A DNA stretch of 64,000 bases from Cinnamomum chago (taxonomy: Eukaryota > Streptophyta > Magnoliopsida > Laurales > Lauraceae). The position numbers and the translations under genes are program-made. Of the stretch, positions 47,223 through 59,123 are shown piece after piece. A model generated the notes under the pieces. It did not search any database. It was not told the origin of the DNA and saw nothing but the letters and a program-made list of their open reading frames with translations. The stretch is from NCBI GenBank assembly GCA_038049695.1, contig CP142455.1:31657501-31721500 (forward strand), read 5' to 3'. Position 1 is the first letter of the stretch. Each line of letters starts with the position of its first letter.

Positions 47223-47990
47223 TCTAGTCGTTTAACCGTATGGTCGTTTTTTTTTTTTTTTTTATTGTTCTCTTATCTTTGTAAGGGCATTTTTTTCGTG
47301 ACACTTTTTCATGGAAAAGTGAACGATTTTTTTATGAAAATTTTATTTTTTCAATATTTGGTGCGGAATAATTTTATAAAAATATTTTTTTATCTTATTA
47401 GCATTTTCCTTCATAATTGTGGAAATGAGTTTCTCATGGGGGTATGGAAAATGGATTTTCTTGAAAAACTTCTCCCTTTTTTCCTCACTCTTGTCCATTT
47501 CAACCTAAAAATCGTATAACTCTTTCATTTTTTATTTTTTATATAAATTATTATTTAATGTTAAATAAATAATATATATGTCATATTATTTTTCTTCAAA
47601 AAATTATATCACCAAATAAGAAATTTTGATTTTCTATAAGGAATCCACAGCTGCACCAAACAACATCTGCACCAATTCAATGAGGAAACTCTTTTTACAC
47701 TGAACATAAATTTCTAAATTCTACAAAAATCATTTTTCGAGGTTTTTATTTTTATGGAATTTGCTGACGTGGCAATTTCCTCTTTCTGCGGAAAGGGTGT
47801 GTACACAAACATGCCCTAATAGTGGTTCCAATCCTTTGGACTTTGAACTGGACTAATCCATCCAATGACCTAAGTGGTAGCACAAGTAGACTCCGAAATA
47901 GAGGAATGGGGTCAATACCAAGACCTCTAATTTTGAAAGAGGGAGGAACCACGGTCCTGACCACTCGGCCAACTCCTTGAAATTTTTTCA
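47223..47990. mobile_element. Insertion specific to the left copy, with SINE-like segment
   Basis: About 770 bp between GTGGGGCCCGTTTATTAGTG and AAATGGTGCAACTTGGGATG is absent from the right copy at about 60470-60496. At 47820-47975 the minus strand reads GGAGTTGGCCGAGTGGTCAGG, a good pol III A box of Leu/Ser tRNA type, followed by a poor B box (GGTATTGACCCC). A tRNA-derived SINE is likely there. The remainder is AT-rich. No target duplication was resolved. Confidence 0.5.
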
Positions 47991-49724
47991 TATGACAGGT
48001 AAATGGTGCAACTTGGGATGGGCTGAGCCTAACCCGAGGACAGAAACTTTTCAAAAGCATCAAGTCCAAAATGAACTAGTCGATATAGGCAAAGACCTTT
48101 TATTTACTTGGACATGGGAACAGGAGAATCGAAATTTCTCTCCAAACACTGCTCGTGTACTGTGACAGAGGCACCAATCATCACTGGCCACACTTGATAC
48201 ACGGCAAAGAAGTTTCCACGGCTCAAAATGAGTGCACGCTTGTCCCAATAGTCCAATTCAATCAAATTGGTGCCAAACCTTAAGACCCACGACAATCCAA
48301 GGGGGGTCGGTCCTATTTTATGCTCCACTCGAAAGGATCAGAACATGGGCCCCACCATGTGTTCCAAAGCATCGGTGCACCCATTTTCAACATCATACTG
48401 AGCCAGTTAAAACAACCTAGCAAAATAAGTAGGCACTTTATTACGAAAATAGAAATAGTAATATTTATTGTTCTGTCATGCATTTTGTTAATAGAATAAC
48501 AGTTCAAGTGATAGGTTAGCATTACATAATCAACTTGATCAGTGACTTTTATTTGGAAGTTCTTATGATATGTTAATGCATTTTGATAAACTACAAAACT
48601 ATCATGGTCTTCACTTTTGTGTGCCTTGATGATTATCCCTATAGAATAACAGATAACAGTAAGCAATACATTAATGTCTTGTCTACTATAACATCTATTT
48701 TCCAATATAAGTAGTATATATTCATTAGATTTTCATGAATACACTAATTAGAGATTTTATCTGTAGGTATTTCTACAAATCCCTACAATGTTCATAATTG
48801 AGGTCAGAGATCCCATACTTAGATTGGTTAATGTTGCGACCAAATAGTGCCAAACCATGAGATAAGGATATCGTATGGCTTTTAGGCTTCTTTGAAGAGC
48901 TAATTTTGAATTACTTTAAGTTCCAATCGAAAAAACTAATTAATGTATGATCTAGTCGAGTAAGATTTAAAATATAAGCATAAAATTATAAAGGATTTTG
49001 TTCTAGAAAGAACTGTTATCACGAAGTCAACCTGGAAATTTTGGGCCCCAACAGGGGATGGTAGTGGATTCGAGGGGAGGGAAAGATCTATGTGTGACCA
49101 CATCAAGTATCAAATTTGACCCAAATCTCATACCCCTAAATCCTTCATCTGCGGCTCACGAGTTTAATAACTTCATATTAAAAAAAAATTAACCCTTCAT
49201 CCAACGGTCCAGTCCATTTGGATGGGTGTCAAACCTTGAGATTAGTGTCTATTAAGGGGGGTGCATGTTTGTGCATGGTTTGGATTGATAGGTGGGGTCC
49301 ACTAATAGTTCTTACGGAAGCATGGTGAGAACTAATACTCACTTTAATATTTCCCAAGAAAACATATTCATATCATGATTTTGACCTACCTTTTTCAATC
49401 GTAATGATAAATTGCAATGTAGCCTAGCAATTTTGCAAGGTTGATGCCTTGCAATGTACCATAATCCTCATTTGAAGGTAATAATGAGAAAAAGGATGTT
49501 TCTTTTTCAATTAGATTAAATGATAGAAAGTTGAGACAAACCCTCTCCAGAAATACAAAGAGAGAAAACCCTAATAAATATTAACATATCGATATATAAT
49601 AAAATAAGTTGCAAGCATGATGATTAAGTTGAGATTTGGATGTCCCATTTGAAACTAAAATATAAATAACGGACACCACCAACAACAAATATAAAACTGA
49701 AGTTATGAAATTCATTAAACAGCT
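47991..49724. other. Upstream DNA shared by both duplication copies
   Basis: No gene recognised. The stretch aligns to about 60490-62340 of the right copy apart from the MITE there. It carries no frame conserved between the copies, which argues that it is non-coding. Confidence 0.6.
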
Positions 49725-49742
49725 ATATATCGAAAAATGCTT

Positions 49743-49920
49743 CTTTTTTTTTTTTTGCTATCGGAGGGTTCCCAACCCTTTGGGTTGGACTAATCCCTCC
49801 AGACCCAGAGGGAAGCCGGGTAAACTCCCTTGTAGCCCCAGTGTGGTAGTGCAGTTTCGAACCTACAACCTCCGGGTGCAAACCATAGTCCTAGGCCAAC
49901 TGAACTACCCCTTGGGGTTG
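49743..49920 (-). mobile_element. tRNA-derived SINE, 178 bp
   Basis: On the minus strand it starts CAACCCCAAGGGGTAGTTCA and has A box TAGTTCAGTTGG and B box GGTTCGAAACTG about 40 bp apart, then a tRNA-unrelated body and a poly(A) tail (T-run 49744-49755). An 18-bp target duplication ATATATCGAAAAATGCTT lies at 49725-49742 and 49921-49938. The right duplication copy (around 62352-62375) has an empty site. Confidence 0.93.
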
Positions 49921-50616
49921 ATATATCGAAAAATGCTTATTAAACTGCTAGTCCTTGATGAGGTTGATATCAGCTCTAGTTTGAGTATATTTGTGCATTT
50001 CTATAGTTGCAGTCATTACAAATTTATTGCTTTAAAAGGGCATTATTTTGACAATGCTCACGGATGATGCTTATTGGACGATTTATATGGCTTGACCCCG
50101 TCAAAGCTGACCCGACCCGGCCCATTGTCTAGTAATATATATAAAAATTATACATGGGCAATGTTCCTGTTCATAACCTCTCGAGGTAGCTTGAGCCTTG
50201 ATGGGGCTCATTTGGGATTGCACTGATCATAGGACCAAGGGGAATGGAAAGAGCTATCTTGAATGGGCTTTGATATTAAGTTCGGAGTCAATATCATACC
50301 TCTAACCCTTTCATCTGTGGCCCACAAGTTTAACAACTTTATATTAAAAAAAAAAGACCGATCAAACATCCTAATTTATTTGGATTGGTGAAAACTCAAC
50401 TGGTCCAGTGTAATTCAAGGGCTTGTGTGTACGATTTGAATTGGTGATGGGTGTGCCCCAACATACTACGAGATGTATATATATATATTAGCCATGTCTA
50501 CTTATCAAGTTGTGACTTATAGTGCTTAACATTTTAGGTTAGTTTTAAAAGGCAGAGTGGCCAAAAAAAAAAAAAAAAAGTTGTAGCCACCTAACATGCG
50601 CACCCCAATCATTTTG

Positions 50617-51594
50617 GGCCAGTTTGGTAAATTTACTTTTAACATGAAGTGAGGTGAAATCTCAAATTAAAAGATAAAAAAAGAGGAGGGGTCAAATCAC
50701 AAAGTGATTTTTTTTTGTCATTTTAGTGAAATGAAAATATAACTTTTTGACTTTTTATTTTAAGATAAGATGGTTTTTTTTGTCATTTAATGACATGTAA
50801 AAGTAACATTTTGAGTTTTTTTGGTAAAATGTAGAGGTATTTTTTGAAAGATTGTTGCTAATGCCATGTTTTTTGAAAGATGATTTCTAATGCCACACCG
50901 CAAACTTCTCTGAGCACACCCCTTAAGTTTAAGACCAATATGGATATCACTCATATTTTCGTACTCCACCCAATTTCTCTCTACACTCACCCACCCTAGC
51001 CCAACCACCACCGCCCCCTCCTGCAGCACCGCCAAAGGGGGATAGCGACATGGGAGAGAGGAAGTGGGAGGTGGAGGTGGCGGCGGCGGCGGCGGGCGAA
51101 AGAGAGAGGGAGAGGGAGAGGGAGAGAGGGCGAGCAGGGAGAGGGAGAGAGGGGGAGGAGGCGAGCAAGGGAGAGGGAGAGTTGGTGGCGAGCTGGGAGA
51201 GAGTGAGAAGGGAGGAGGGAGAGGGAGTGAGACAGGGAGAAAGAGAAAGAGAGGGAGGGGGCGGCAGTGGAGGCGGGCAAGGAGAGGGAGAGAGGGTGGC
51301 GGGCAGGGGGGACAGGGATAGGGAGAGGAGGGAAAAGGGGGAGTGAACCAATAAGTGGAGTTTAGAGCAGTTTTGGTATTTTGGGAAGAATGAGGTGTGT
51401 AGGGAAAGATTTTGGGAATCTTTTGACTTATTTGAGGTGTGTAGAGGGAATGGGTGTGCTCTGAGAAATCTTGGGTGTGGCATTAGCAACTATCTCTTTG
51501 AAATATGATACTTTCGGATTTGACCCATTTTATTTTACTATCTTTTGAAATAATCATTCACCCTACTTCACTAGTGAAGTGAGTTAACAAACCC
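50617..51594. mobile_element. MITE-like outer element (TIR GGGCCAGTTTGGTAAA)
   Basis: The left end GGGCCAGTTTGGTAAATTTA and the inverted right end GGGTTTGTTAACTCACTTC are similar, and the left end matches the MITE ends at 60978-61271 and the start at about 63222. The GA-rich TIR element lies inside it. Right border and target duplication are uncertain. Confidence 0.5.
50868..51505. mobile_element. TIR element with GA-rich, GC-rich core
   Basis: The left end (GAAAGATGATTTCTAATGCCA and on to CTCTGAGCACACCCCTT) and the inverted right end (AAAGAGATAGTTGCTAATGCCA through TCTCAGAGCACACCCATT) form terminal inverted repeats of about 55 bp. The core 51020-51345 is a GC-rich (GGNGGN)/(GAGAGG) tract utterly unlike its surroundings. 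It can be read as long open frames on both strands only because of its simple composition. It could be a Pack-MULE-like element carrying a host 5'UTR or exon. Only the left end remains in the other duplication copy (63830-63900). Confidence 0.6.
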
Positions 51595-53076
51595 ACGAAT
51601 TAAGAGCTCATTTGAGTCACACCAAAAACAATATAAGTAGACAAATATCTTGACTTTACTACTTATGTATCCTAAATGCAAACACTCCTTTTAAGTTGGC
51701 ATACAAAATATAGGGCATAAATCAGCAAATAGACCACATGGCAACAATGTTCATGTCTTCTTAAAAATATTAGCCATGATGGCCCCTGCTTATCCCTAAG
51801 CCTTCCTCCCTATTGGGCACTCCTAAGTTGCAGCTTATATTATCGTAAGCTAAAATCGTCGGTAAAATCATCTCAATCATAAACTGCCTCAAATCATCGC
51901 CTCTAGAATCAGAATAAATCCATTCAGAACTGGATTCTCCAGTTCCATCATGCCAAAAATAGAGATAGTTAACTTTGATTTGTGAGACAGCTTTTGATAA
52001 TATAAGCTATAGCTTAGGAGAGCCTTGCTCATATATATAAATATATATATATACACATATTTTACTAAAATCCTACTCTTGGTCATTTTCTGCATTTGGC
52101 AAGTCTTACTTGAGGCCATTCTCTCTGCACTCTAATTCAGTCTATGGACAGTGAGTCTCCTCTTGTTGCCTACGCTTGAAGAGCCGATCTTTCTCAGTAT
52201 GTAGTTGTTCTCTTTTTCTCTTTTTTTTTTTTTTTTTCCCTTATCGAGCATTCCAACGGTGTCTTTTTGTCTAAAGATTAGTTGGACGTTGCTTCAAAGC
52301 CTGATTCTTTACCTCAATTTATCTTTGCGCTGGACGAAAAAAAATTAAAAATTAAATCCTACTCTTGTTGGTTTCTAAATGAGCATCTGACCAAAACAGG
52401 TGTAGCCATCCATTCCAGCGACAACTCCAAAGTACACACAATGATTCATGCCTACAGCTCGTAAGGACACCCACTAACTCAAGAAAGTAAATGACATGTC
52501 ATGGCTATTGTTAGCATATGCACTTGAAATCTCAAAAAATTAATATTAGAGAAGCATGCCAAAACCAAACATTCTTGGAGATTTCAAATCTCATGCTTAG
52601 AGAAAACCTTCATGGTAAATTAATAAGTTACTATGCGTTAGAGATTAAATTGAACACTCATGTGATCTTATTTTCCATTGTATTATCTTTGATTAGGCAA
52701 GGAAGCACAGACTTTTATTAGTGGGGACGTGAAATATGACGTGGTTCTTGGCACAGCTGAGGGGAAGAAAGGATGAATAAAGGGAAGGAGAGAGCTATTG
52801 TAGCTGCTTAAAATAATAAAAATAGGGGCTATGCATTAACCTTTGAGAAACAGAGGAAATGGAGGGGATAGAAGAGAGAAACGAGCAGAGAGTGATGAAA
52901 ATTTTCTGGATACCCTCCTTGTGAGGTGCTATCCACTTTTATAATTACTATATGTTGTAATCAGGGATTTTACATACTACTAGCGTACAATAACCACTGA
53001 TATTTTGCTAACAGGAAATCATCCTACTCATCATCTAGTCACCAAAGATTATAGTAATATTACAACATTTGTATGT
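51595..53076. other. Unassigned DNA
   Basis: AT-rich stretch with a TA tract (52028-52056) and a T-run (52221-52238). The frame at 52282-52464 (60 codons, MDVASKPDSLPQFIFALDEK...) looks gene-like in composition but has no family I recognise and no splice context I can support. Confidence 0.4.
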
Positions 53077-53438
53077 TAGGGATGTAAACGGGTCAGTTCC
53101 GGTTCCGGGTCCACCGTTTGTGGAACTGGATCTTGATCCGGAACCATTTTGGAACCGGTGTCATGACTCCGGAACCGGAACCGGAACCATATATGAGACG
53201 GGTCCGGATCCGAGTCTAGGTAGATAATGATATTAAAAAATATGATTTTTAAAAGAAATTTTTAAAAATTGAGGTATAATATGTCGGATCTTAGGTCAAC
53301 GGGTCTGAACCAAAGTTGAACCGGACCCGGACCTAGACTCATTTACTTATTATTGGGGCCTAAATAAGACCCAGATCCGATTTTTATGGGTCGGAACCTC
53401 CGAGTAACTGGAGAATCAGAGACCCATTTACATCCCTA
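53077..53438. mobile_element. hAT-type MITE, 362 bp
   Basis: Terminal inverted repeats TAGGGATGTAAACGGGTC and TAGGGATGTAAATGGGTC (right end reversed) differ at one base. Identical 8-bp target duplications TTGTATGT flank it (53069-53076, 53439-53446). The interior is rich in CCGGAACC/GGTTCCGG words. It inserted into the RNase H end of the copia fossil. A relative begins at about 63907. Confidence 0.93.
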
Positions 53439-54251
53439 TTGTATGTACATATGTGATAGTCGACTTCTACATATTTTGTCCTTTCATGAAACACTGAATT
53501 AGTAGCAATCTGTATTGCACTATTATTGTTAGCATGTAATGGAGAAGGTGCGTGAAGGAAAACACCAAAATCAGTCAATAATCTCAGAAGCCATAAAATC
53601 TCACTGGTGGCAGAAGACATTGTAGGATACTCCGCTTCACATTAGAAACTGTCTTTTGTTTTTTTACTCTACTACAAAATGAGAGACAATCGAAGGAACA
53701 TACAACACCCTATAGTGGATCGCCTAGTGTCTGGACCGCCTGTCCAGTCTGCATCAACATAAGCATTAAGACGAAGGGGAGAATGGGAATAGTAAAAAAG
53801 ACCTTTGTAGATTATTCCTCGAAGATATCGAATGATACGATGTATAGCATTAAGATGAGGACAGCCAGTGGCGGACCCATATATACTCATATGGGTGCAG
53901 GTGCACCCGGTGAATTTTGAATTTCCTGTTAAATGGATATGGGTCAGACAGCCATGCCCCACTTAAAAATATATCTTGCACCCCATTTAAATCCAGCCCA
54001 TAGATAAAATGCACCCATGACCTGATGAGTGATGACCCACCCTTATCAAATGTAAAAACCCTCATTTGAGTCATTTCCCCCAAAACCCATCGATCTCAAA
54101 CCCTTTCCCCTCTCAAACCCTTCTTCCTCTCCACACTACATCGCACCCCAAAGGCAAAACCCATCTATTGAAAACCCTTGTATCTCTGATCTCTCCAACC
54201 GTTCTCCCACTCCACATCGCACCCAGCTCCAGGTCCATCCAGCAGGCAGCA

Positions 54252-54305
54252 ATGGCGACGATGACGACCGGGGTCGTGCAGAAATTCGAAGACATCCAAG
54301 AAGAG
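54252..54305 (+). CDS. Possible first exon inside the hAT (MATMTTGVVQKFEDIQEE)
   Basis: A C/T-rich leader like a plant 5'UTR (54064-54250) precedes ATGGCGACGATGACGACC, and 18 codons later comes a donor-like GAAGAG|GTATCC. Codon use here is GC-rich, unlike the AT-rich transposase. I do not recognise the protein. It could be a 5' exon of the transposase gene or a captured host exon. A second exon-like block (about 56312-56394, ACAG...GTGCAG|GTATTC) is weaker. Confidence 0.4.
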
Positions 54306-56027
54306 GTATCCTTGATTCCTTTCCTTTCCACTTCTCCTCTTTCTATTATTCCTCTATTCAGATGATGTTCTTCTTCTTTGCAACCTATTACAAAAGAAAG
54401 CCTATCTGTTGTTTGTTCCTCTGTTTTTCCCCTTATTGGTTTTTTCTCCAAATCTAACAATGAAATCTCTGAAGAGAGTGCGGATCCTTGTTTTTGGGAC
54501 CACTTGGGGCCTTCACCCATACATTTACTTGATCTATATGAGTTTCTCCTACAAATGGATTAACTGTTTGAATGTTTGGTGAAAAACATGATAATCAATT
54601 TACATAAGACTCTGTTAATAATATTTTTCTTATGAAACGGACCATCCAACGGTGGAAAAGCCTCCGATTGACCTAAATTTTGAGGATACCAGATATATTT
54701 AGAGGGTGTTATTTTGAAATGTTCGAAGTTCAGTGGTTGGGTGCCACTGTGGTTCACCCCTTTTAACTCTGGCTTTCTTGAGGTTAAAGAATTTTGAGCA
54801 TACCTATACTTATTATTATTATTTTTCTTCTGTCTTCACATGAAGTTGCATCTCTTGGCTCTTGCTAGGTAACATTGCCAGTGGCAAAGAGATGAATTTG
54901 GAAACTAGTTGCAGTTTTTAGGCTATTAGATGTATATAATGGATGCTTGACATAGCTCTGTATTCAATTATGGATTAAGCATACTGATGTGGCTATGCTT
55001 GAACAATTGTTAGTAGTCATAGGGAGTGTTTTAAATCCATGACTTCTAGCCATGCAGAAATTGAATCAAAACTCAAAAGCCTCGGGACTTGGGGTTAAAA
55101 TGATTTTGGGCTGTGTTTCTGTGCAGTGTGGTGAAAAGAATAATATGAGATTACTTTTGCAGGGAGAGGTGCAATTCTCTTAATCCAATCAAACAATTTA
55201 GTACTTTGCATTCTTGTAAAACACTTTATAATAAAAAGACCAAAACATATTTAAGAGTGGTTGATCTTGATCAATTTAGATAGATATCAATGTGAGTTTT
55301 GTTTGAAGAAAAAAAAATCCAGAAAATGGTCAGAAACTCTAGTAAAAGAAAATGTTAGCTGTGATGATTTTTTTCATTAGCAATTAAAATAAATATATGA
55401 TTGGACCTTTACTGCTTGATTTTAGATAAACAATACTAGTATGCTTGTTCACTTACAATCATATTACTTGTCTTTGAAGTTAGACCTGTAAATGTTATTT
55501 GGAAATAGTTAGAACAACATTCCACAAGTCGACTAGTTATTACTTATGACTTGGTAATATGTATAATATGCAGTTTGTTCATCTTTTGTACATTGGGGAT
55601 ACGCTCTCTAAGCCTATCTATCCTTCCATTCTTATTTCTTAATATATACTTTCACCTTCCAACAGGAGGAAAAAAAAAAAAAAACAGAGCAAAACTTGCA
55701 GCCAATGGACAATCCCCGGTCCAACAAATTAACCTGTTAGCATGGAAGTGAATTTATGTCCATAGCATGGAAGTGAATTTCAAATTTTGTTTTGTTTGAC
55801 AGCCACTTCATAATATGGTGCTTATAACATGATAACCATGTTAGAGAATAAATGTTCTCTTTCATTTGTTGGTATAAGAAATATGTTGTTTTACTAGGGA
55901 CTTGCAATTTGAGAGGCATATCTGGATGGTTAAATGAAATTACATTATGTACCCATTTGATTGGCCATGTTGTTGTTAGTCATTACTCAAATCAAGCCAA
56001 CATCTTTTTTTTTTTGTTCTTATCAAG

Positions 56028-56063
<36 letters not shown>

Positions 56064-56766
56064 AAATTGGTTTTCTCTCAAGTCATTCATTATCATAATA
56101 TTAACTGTACTTGTGTGAAGCTCTTACCAAGGATAGATCTATCTCTTAACATATCTCCGTATTTCATTGTTCTCTTCATGATATCTGACCCATCCCCACT
56201 TAATCATCTAACTCCATATCTAATTTTATTGCAATAGACTCTAATAAAAAATGTGATTAGAAATAAAAAAGCTTTTTATTTACATGGATTTATTTTTTCA
56301 TTATACACAGGAGAGCTATCTAGCTATTGATTGGAGGTGCATCATCTAATAGTTCTGCAACTTTGGTGGGCCCTCTCTCTGGCAGCGTAGTGCAGGTATT
56401 CCCCCTCTCTCTTGATTTTTTTTTTTAATTTGTATATCATAGTCAAATTAAATAAATTGTTGATTTGATTTAGAGCTTTATGCTTTTAACTATATACTGG
56501 CAATTTGATGTACAAATGTTCATATTTCTATGATACTTTTTAATTTGATGGATGTGGTTTACATATGTGTAGTCATGATTGATTTGTGTCTTAAGTATTT
56601 TCATATACCCATGTGTTTGTGTCCCAACCTTTCCAATAATCAATTAAGTTAATGTGCTCGAACTAAGTTCTGATCCAATCAAGTTATGCGTTTCTACTAA
56701 GTTATGTGTTTTTAGGCAGGCGTTGATTTTGATGAAATTTTCTATATCTTTGACTTTGAATCAGCT
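54306..56766. other. Non-coding interior of the hAT
   Basis: About 2.4 kb with no supported frame. It holds a CT microsatellite (56030-56056), T-runs, and AT-rich DNA compatible with one or more introns between the leader and the transposase exon. Confidence 0.5.
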
Positions 56767-59123
56767 ATGGAAAATTATTTCAAAAGAAAATCAACTCCTA
56801 GTCTACCATGTCCGAATTTAGAGAATGATAACAATGATCAAATGCCATCAGCTTCGAAGAAAAGTCGTGTAGAAGTTAACTTGGCAGATCTTCCTGCAGA
56901 TCCTGGGTTACGAAATCCAATCTTGAGTTTTCATCCTATGGATCGAGATCAAATCCGAAGAGCGTATCTACAAAAGGGTCCTTGTCAGCCTCGTGATCAT
57001 AAATTTCCTTTTACGGAGTCTGCACAAGATAAGAGGCGATTTAATCCGGCTTGGTTTAAGGATTATGGTAGTTGGTTGGAATACAGCATAAAAAAAGATG
57101 CTGCATTTTGCTTATGTTGTTATCTTTTTGGAGAGCATGCACGTCATGATGCCTTTATAGCTCAAGGATTCAAAAATTGGAGGAAAAAAGAAAGAATTAG
57201 AGATCATGTGGGAGGCCCGAAGAGTGCTCACAATCAAGCATATGAGAAGTGCCAAAATTTATTAAATCAAAAGCAACACATTGAGACAATTGTTGTCAAG
57301 CAATCGGATCAAGCTCGGATTGAGTATCGAATCCGCTTAAAGGCAACGCTTGATGCCATTCGCTTTCTTCTACGCCAAGGGTTGCCTTTTCGTGGTCATG
57401 ATGAATCTGAGCATTCAAATAACATGGGTAACTTCCTTGAGCTTTTGTAAGTAATTGGCAATCAAAATGAAGCTACTAAGAGAGTCATTTTGGAAAATGC
57501 TCCTGAAAATTTAAAGCTTACCTCGCCTAAGATTCAGAAAGATATTGTAAATGCGGCTTCTATGGAGACCACTCAGGCTATCATTTCTGAACTTGGAGAT
57601 GCACCATTTGCTCTTTTGGTGGATGAATCTCGTGACATCTCTATGAAAGAGCAAATGGCCGTTGTTTTACGCTATGTGGATGAGCGGGGTTGTGTGATTG
57701 AACGCTTTTTGCTAGTAGAACATGTCACAAACACTACTGCTCAATCGCTTAAAGCGGCAATCGATGCGATATTTTCCAGGCATGGATTGAGCATAACAAG
57801 TTTGCGCGGGCAAGGTTATGATGGAGCTAGTAATATGCGGGGTCATCTTAATGGTCTCAAAACACTCATTCAAAATGAGAATCCTACTGCATTTTACGTT
57901 CATTGTTTTGCACATCAGCTTCAATTGGCACTCATTGCTGTTGCAAAAAAACATGTACCAATTGCCATGTTCTTCGAATCGGTTTGCTATACGTTGAATG
58001 TCGTTGGAGGCTCTTGCAAACGCCATGACATGCTCCAAAATATACAAGCTGCTAAAGTTGTTGATGCGCTCAATACTGGTGAACTTGAAAGTGGACAAGG
58101 TTTGAATCAAAAGACTAGTCTCAAACGGCCGGGAGAGACACGATGGGGCTCGCATTAGGTACATTGATTAACTTGATCCACATGTTCTCCTCTGTGATTG
58201 ATGTGCTTGAGATTATTGTAAAAGATGATACAAATGAAAATGTGGGTAGTGCGGCTCACTCATTGCTTCAATTGGAATATTTTTATTTCGCATTTAAAAT
58301 GCATTTAATGACAAATATTTTGGGGATCACGAATGTCTTATCAAAGGCATTGCAGCGAAAAGATCAAGATATTGTCAATGCCATGAAAATGGTAAGAATA
58401 TCAAAACAAAAATTGCAAATGATGAGAGACGATGGGTGGGATTCTCTCCTCTCTGAAGTTCATTTATTTTGTGATAAATATGAAATCCCCATTCCGAATA
58501 TGGATGATTTGTTTGTTGATCGAAAGCGATCACGACGCAAAGCTGAAGTGACAAATCTACATTTTTACCGTGTTGAAATATTTTATACTACCATTGACAT
58601 GCAACTTAAAGAGCTCAACGATCGCTTCAATGAGGCGACCACCGAGTTGCTTCTTTGTGTGGCATGCTTCAATCCAAGTGATTCATTCTCTGCCTTCAAC
58701 AAGGAAAAACTTATCCGCCTTTCTCAATTCTATCCAGATGATTTTTCAGACTCAAAACGATTGATACTTGATAATGAACTGGAGATTTACATTATCGACA
58801 TGCGAACCAATAGCAAGTTCTTAGAAGTGAAAGGAATTAGTGGCCTTGCTCAGAAGATGGTTGAAACAAAAAAGAACATCCTATATCCTTCGGTTTTCTT
58901 CCTTTTGAGATTGGCGCTAACTCTACCAATTGCTACTGCTACTGTTGAGAGAGTGTTTTCTGCTATGAAAATTGTGAAGAGTCGACTACGCAATCGAATG
59001 GAAGATGAGTGGATGAATGATTATTTACTTTTATATATTGAAAGAGACATTTTTAATAGCATCGATGATGAGACAATCATGCAACGCTTTCAAAACATGA
59101 AGAACCGTCGAGGGCAATTGTAA
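56767..59123 (+). pseudogene. hAT transposase (TTF zinc finger, DUF4371, dimerisation domain)
   Basis: The start MENYFKRKSTPSLPC leads into a TTF-type zinc-finger region (WLEYSIKKDAAFCLCCYLFG; HVGGPKSAHN). Then follow a DUF4371-like catalytic core (LVDESRDISMKEQMAVVLRY; GQGYDGASNMRGHLNGLK; CFAHQLQLALIAVAKKH) and the C-terminal hAT dimerisation motif (TVERVFSAMKIVKSRLRNRM; LLLYIERDIFN). The total of about 785 codons is normal for the ZMYM1-like group. Two lesions break it: a TAA at 57448-57450 after GNFLELL, and loss of one base near 58154-58158 (after RWGSH), which moves the rest to another frame (58143-59123). The protein would cut and paste the element. Confidence 0.95.

Larger units (their letters stand above)
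46736..50950. repeat. Segmental duplication, left copy (SOS1 exon 1 and upstream)
   Basis: From AGCATAGAATCTCTTTAGAG onward this segment is collinear with 60011-63900. Shared blocks include the exon itself, GCATTTGATNTGTAGACGTC, GCAACTTGGGATGGG, AAATAGTAATATTTATTG, GGGCATTATTTNNANAATGCTCACGGA, and the stretch around TGGGCAATG. Identity is high in the exon and about 85-95% elsewhere. The left border falls 33 bp into intron 1. Confidence 0.93.

Noticed and set aside
49743-49920. A tRNA gene on the minus strand
   Set aside because: A and B boxes are present, but there is no cloverleaf-compatible 3' end; poly(A) and an 18-bp target duplication identify a SINE.
50947-51489. Long open frames on both strands (up to 180 codons) in the GA-rich tract
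   Set aside because: They are low-complexity translations (serine-proline-leucine or glutamate-arginine-glycine) caused by simple sequence, with no gene context.
52282-52464. 60-codon frame that looks weakly gene-like
   Set aside because: No known family, splice context or paralogous copy to support it.
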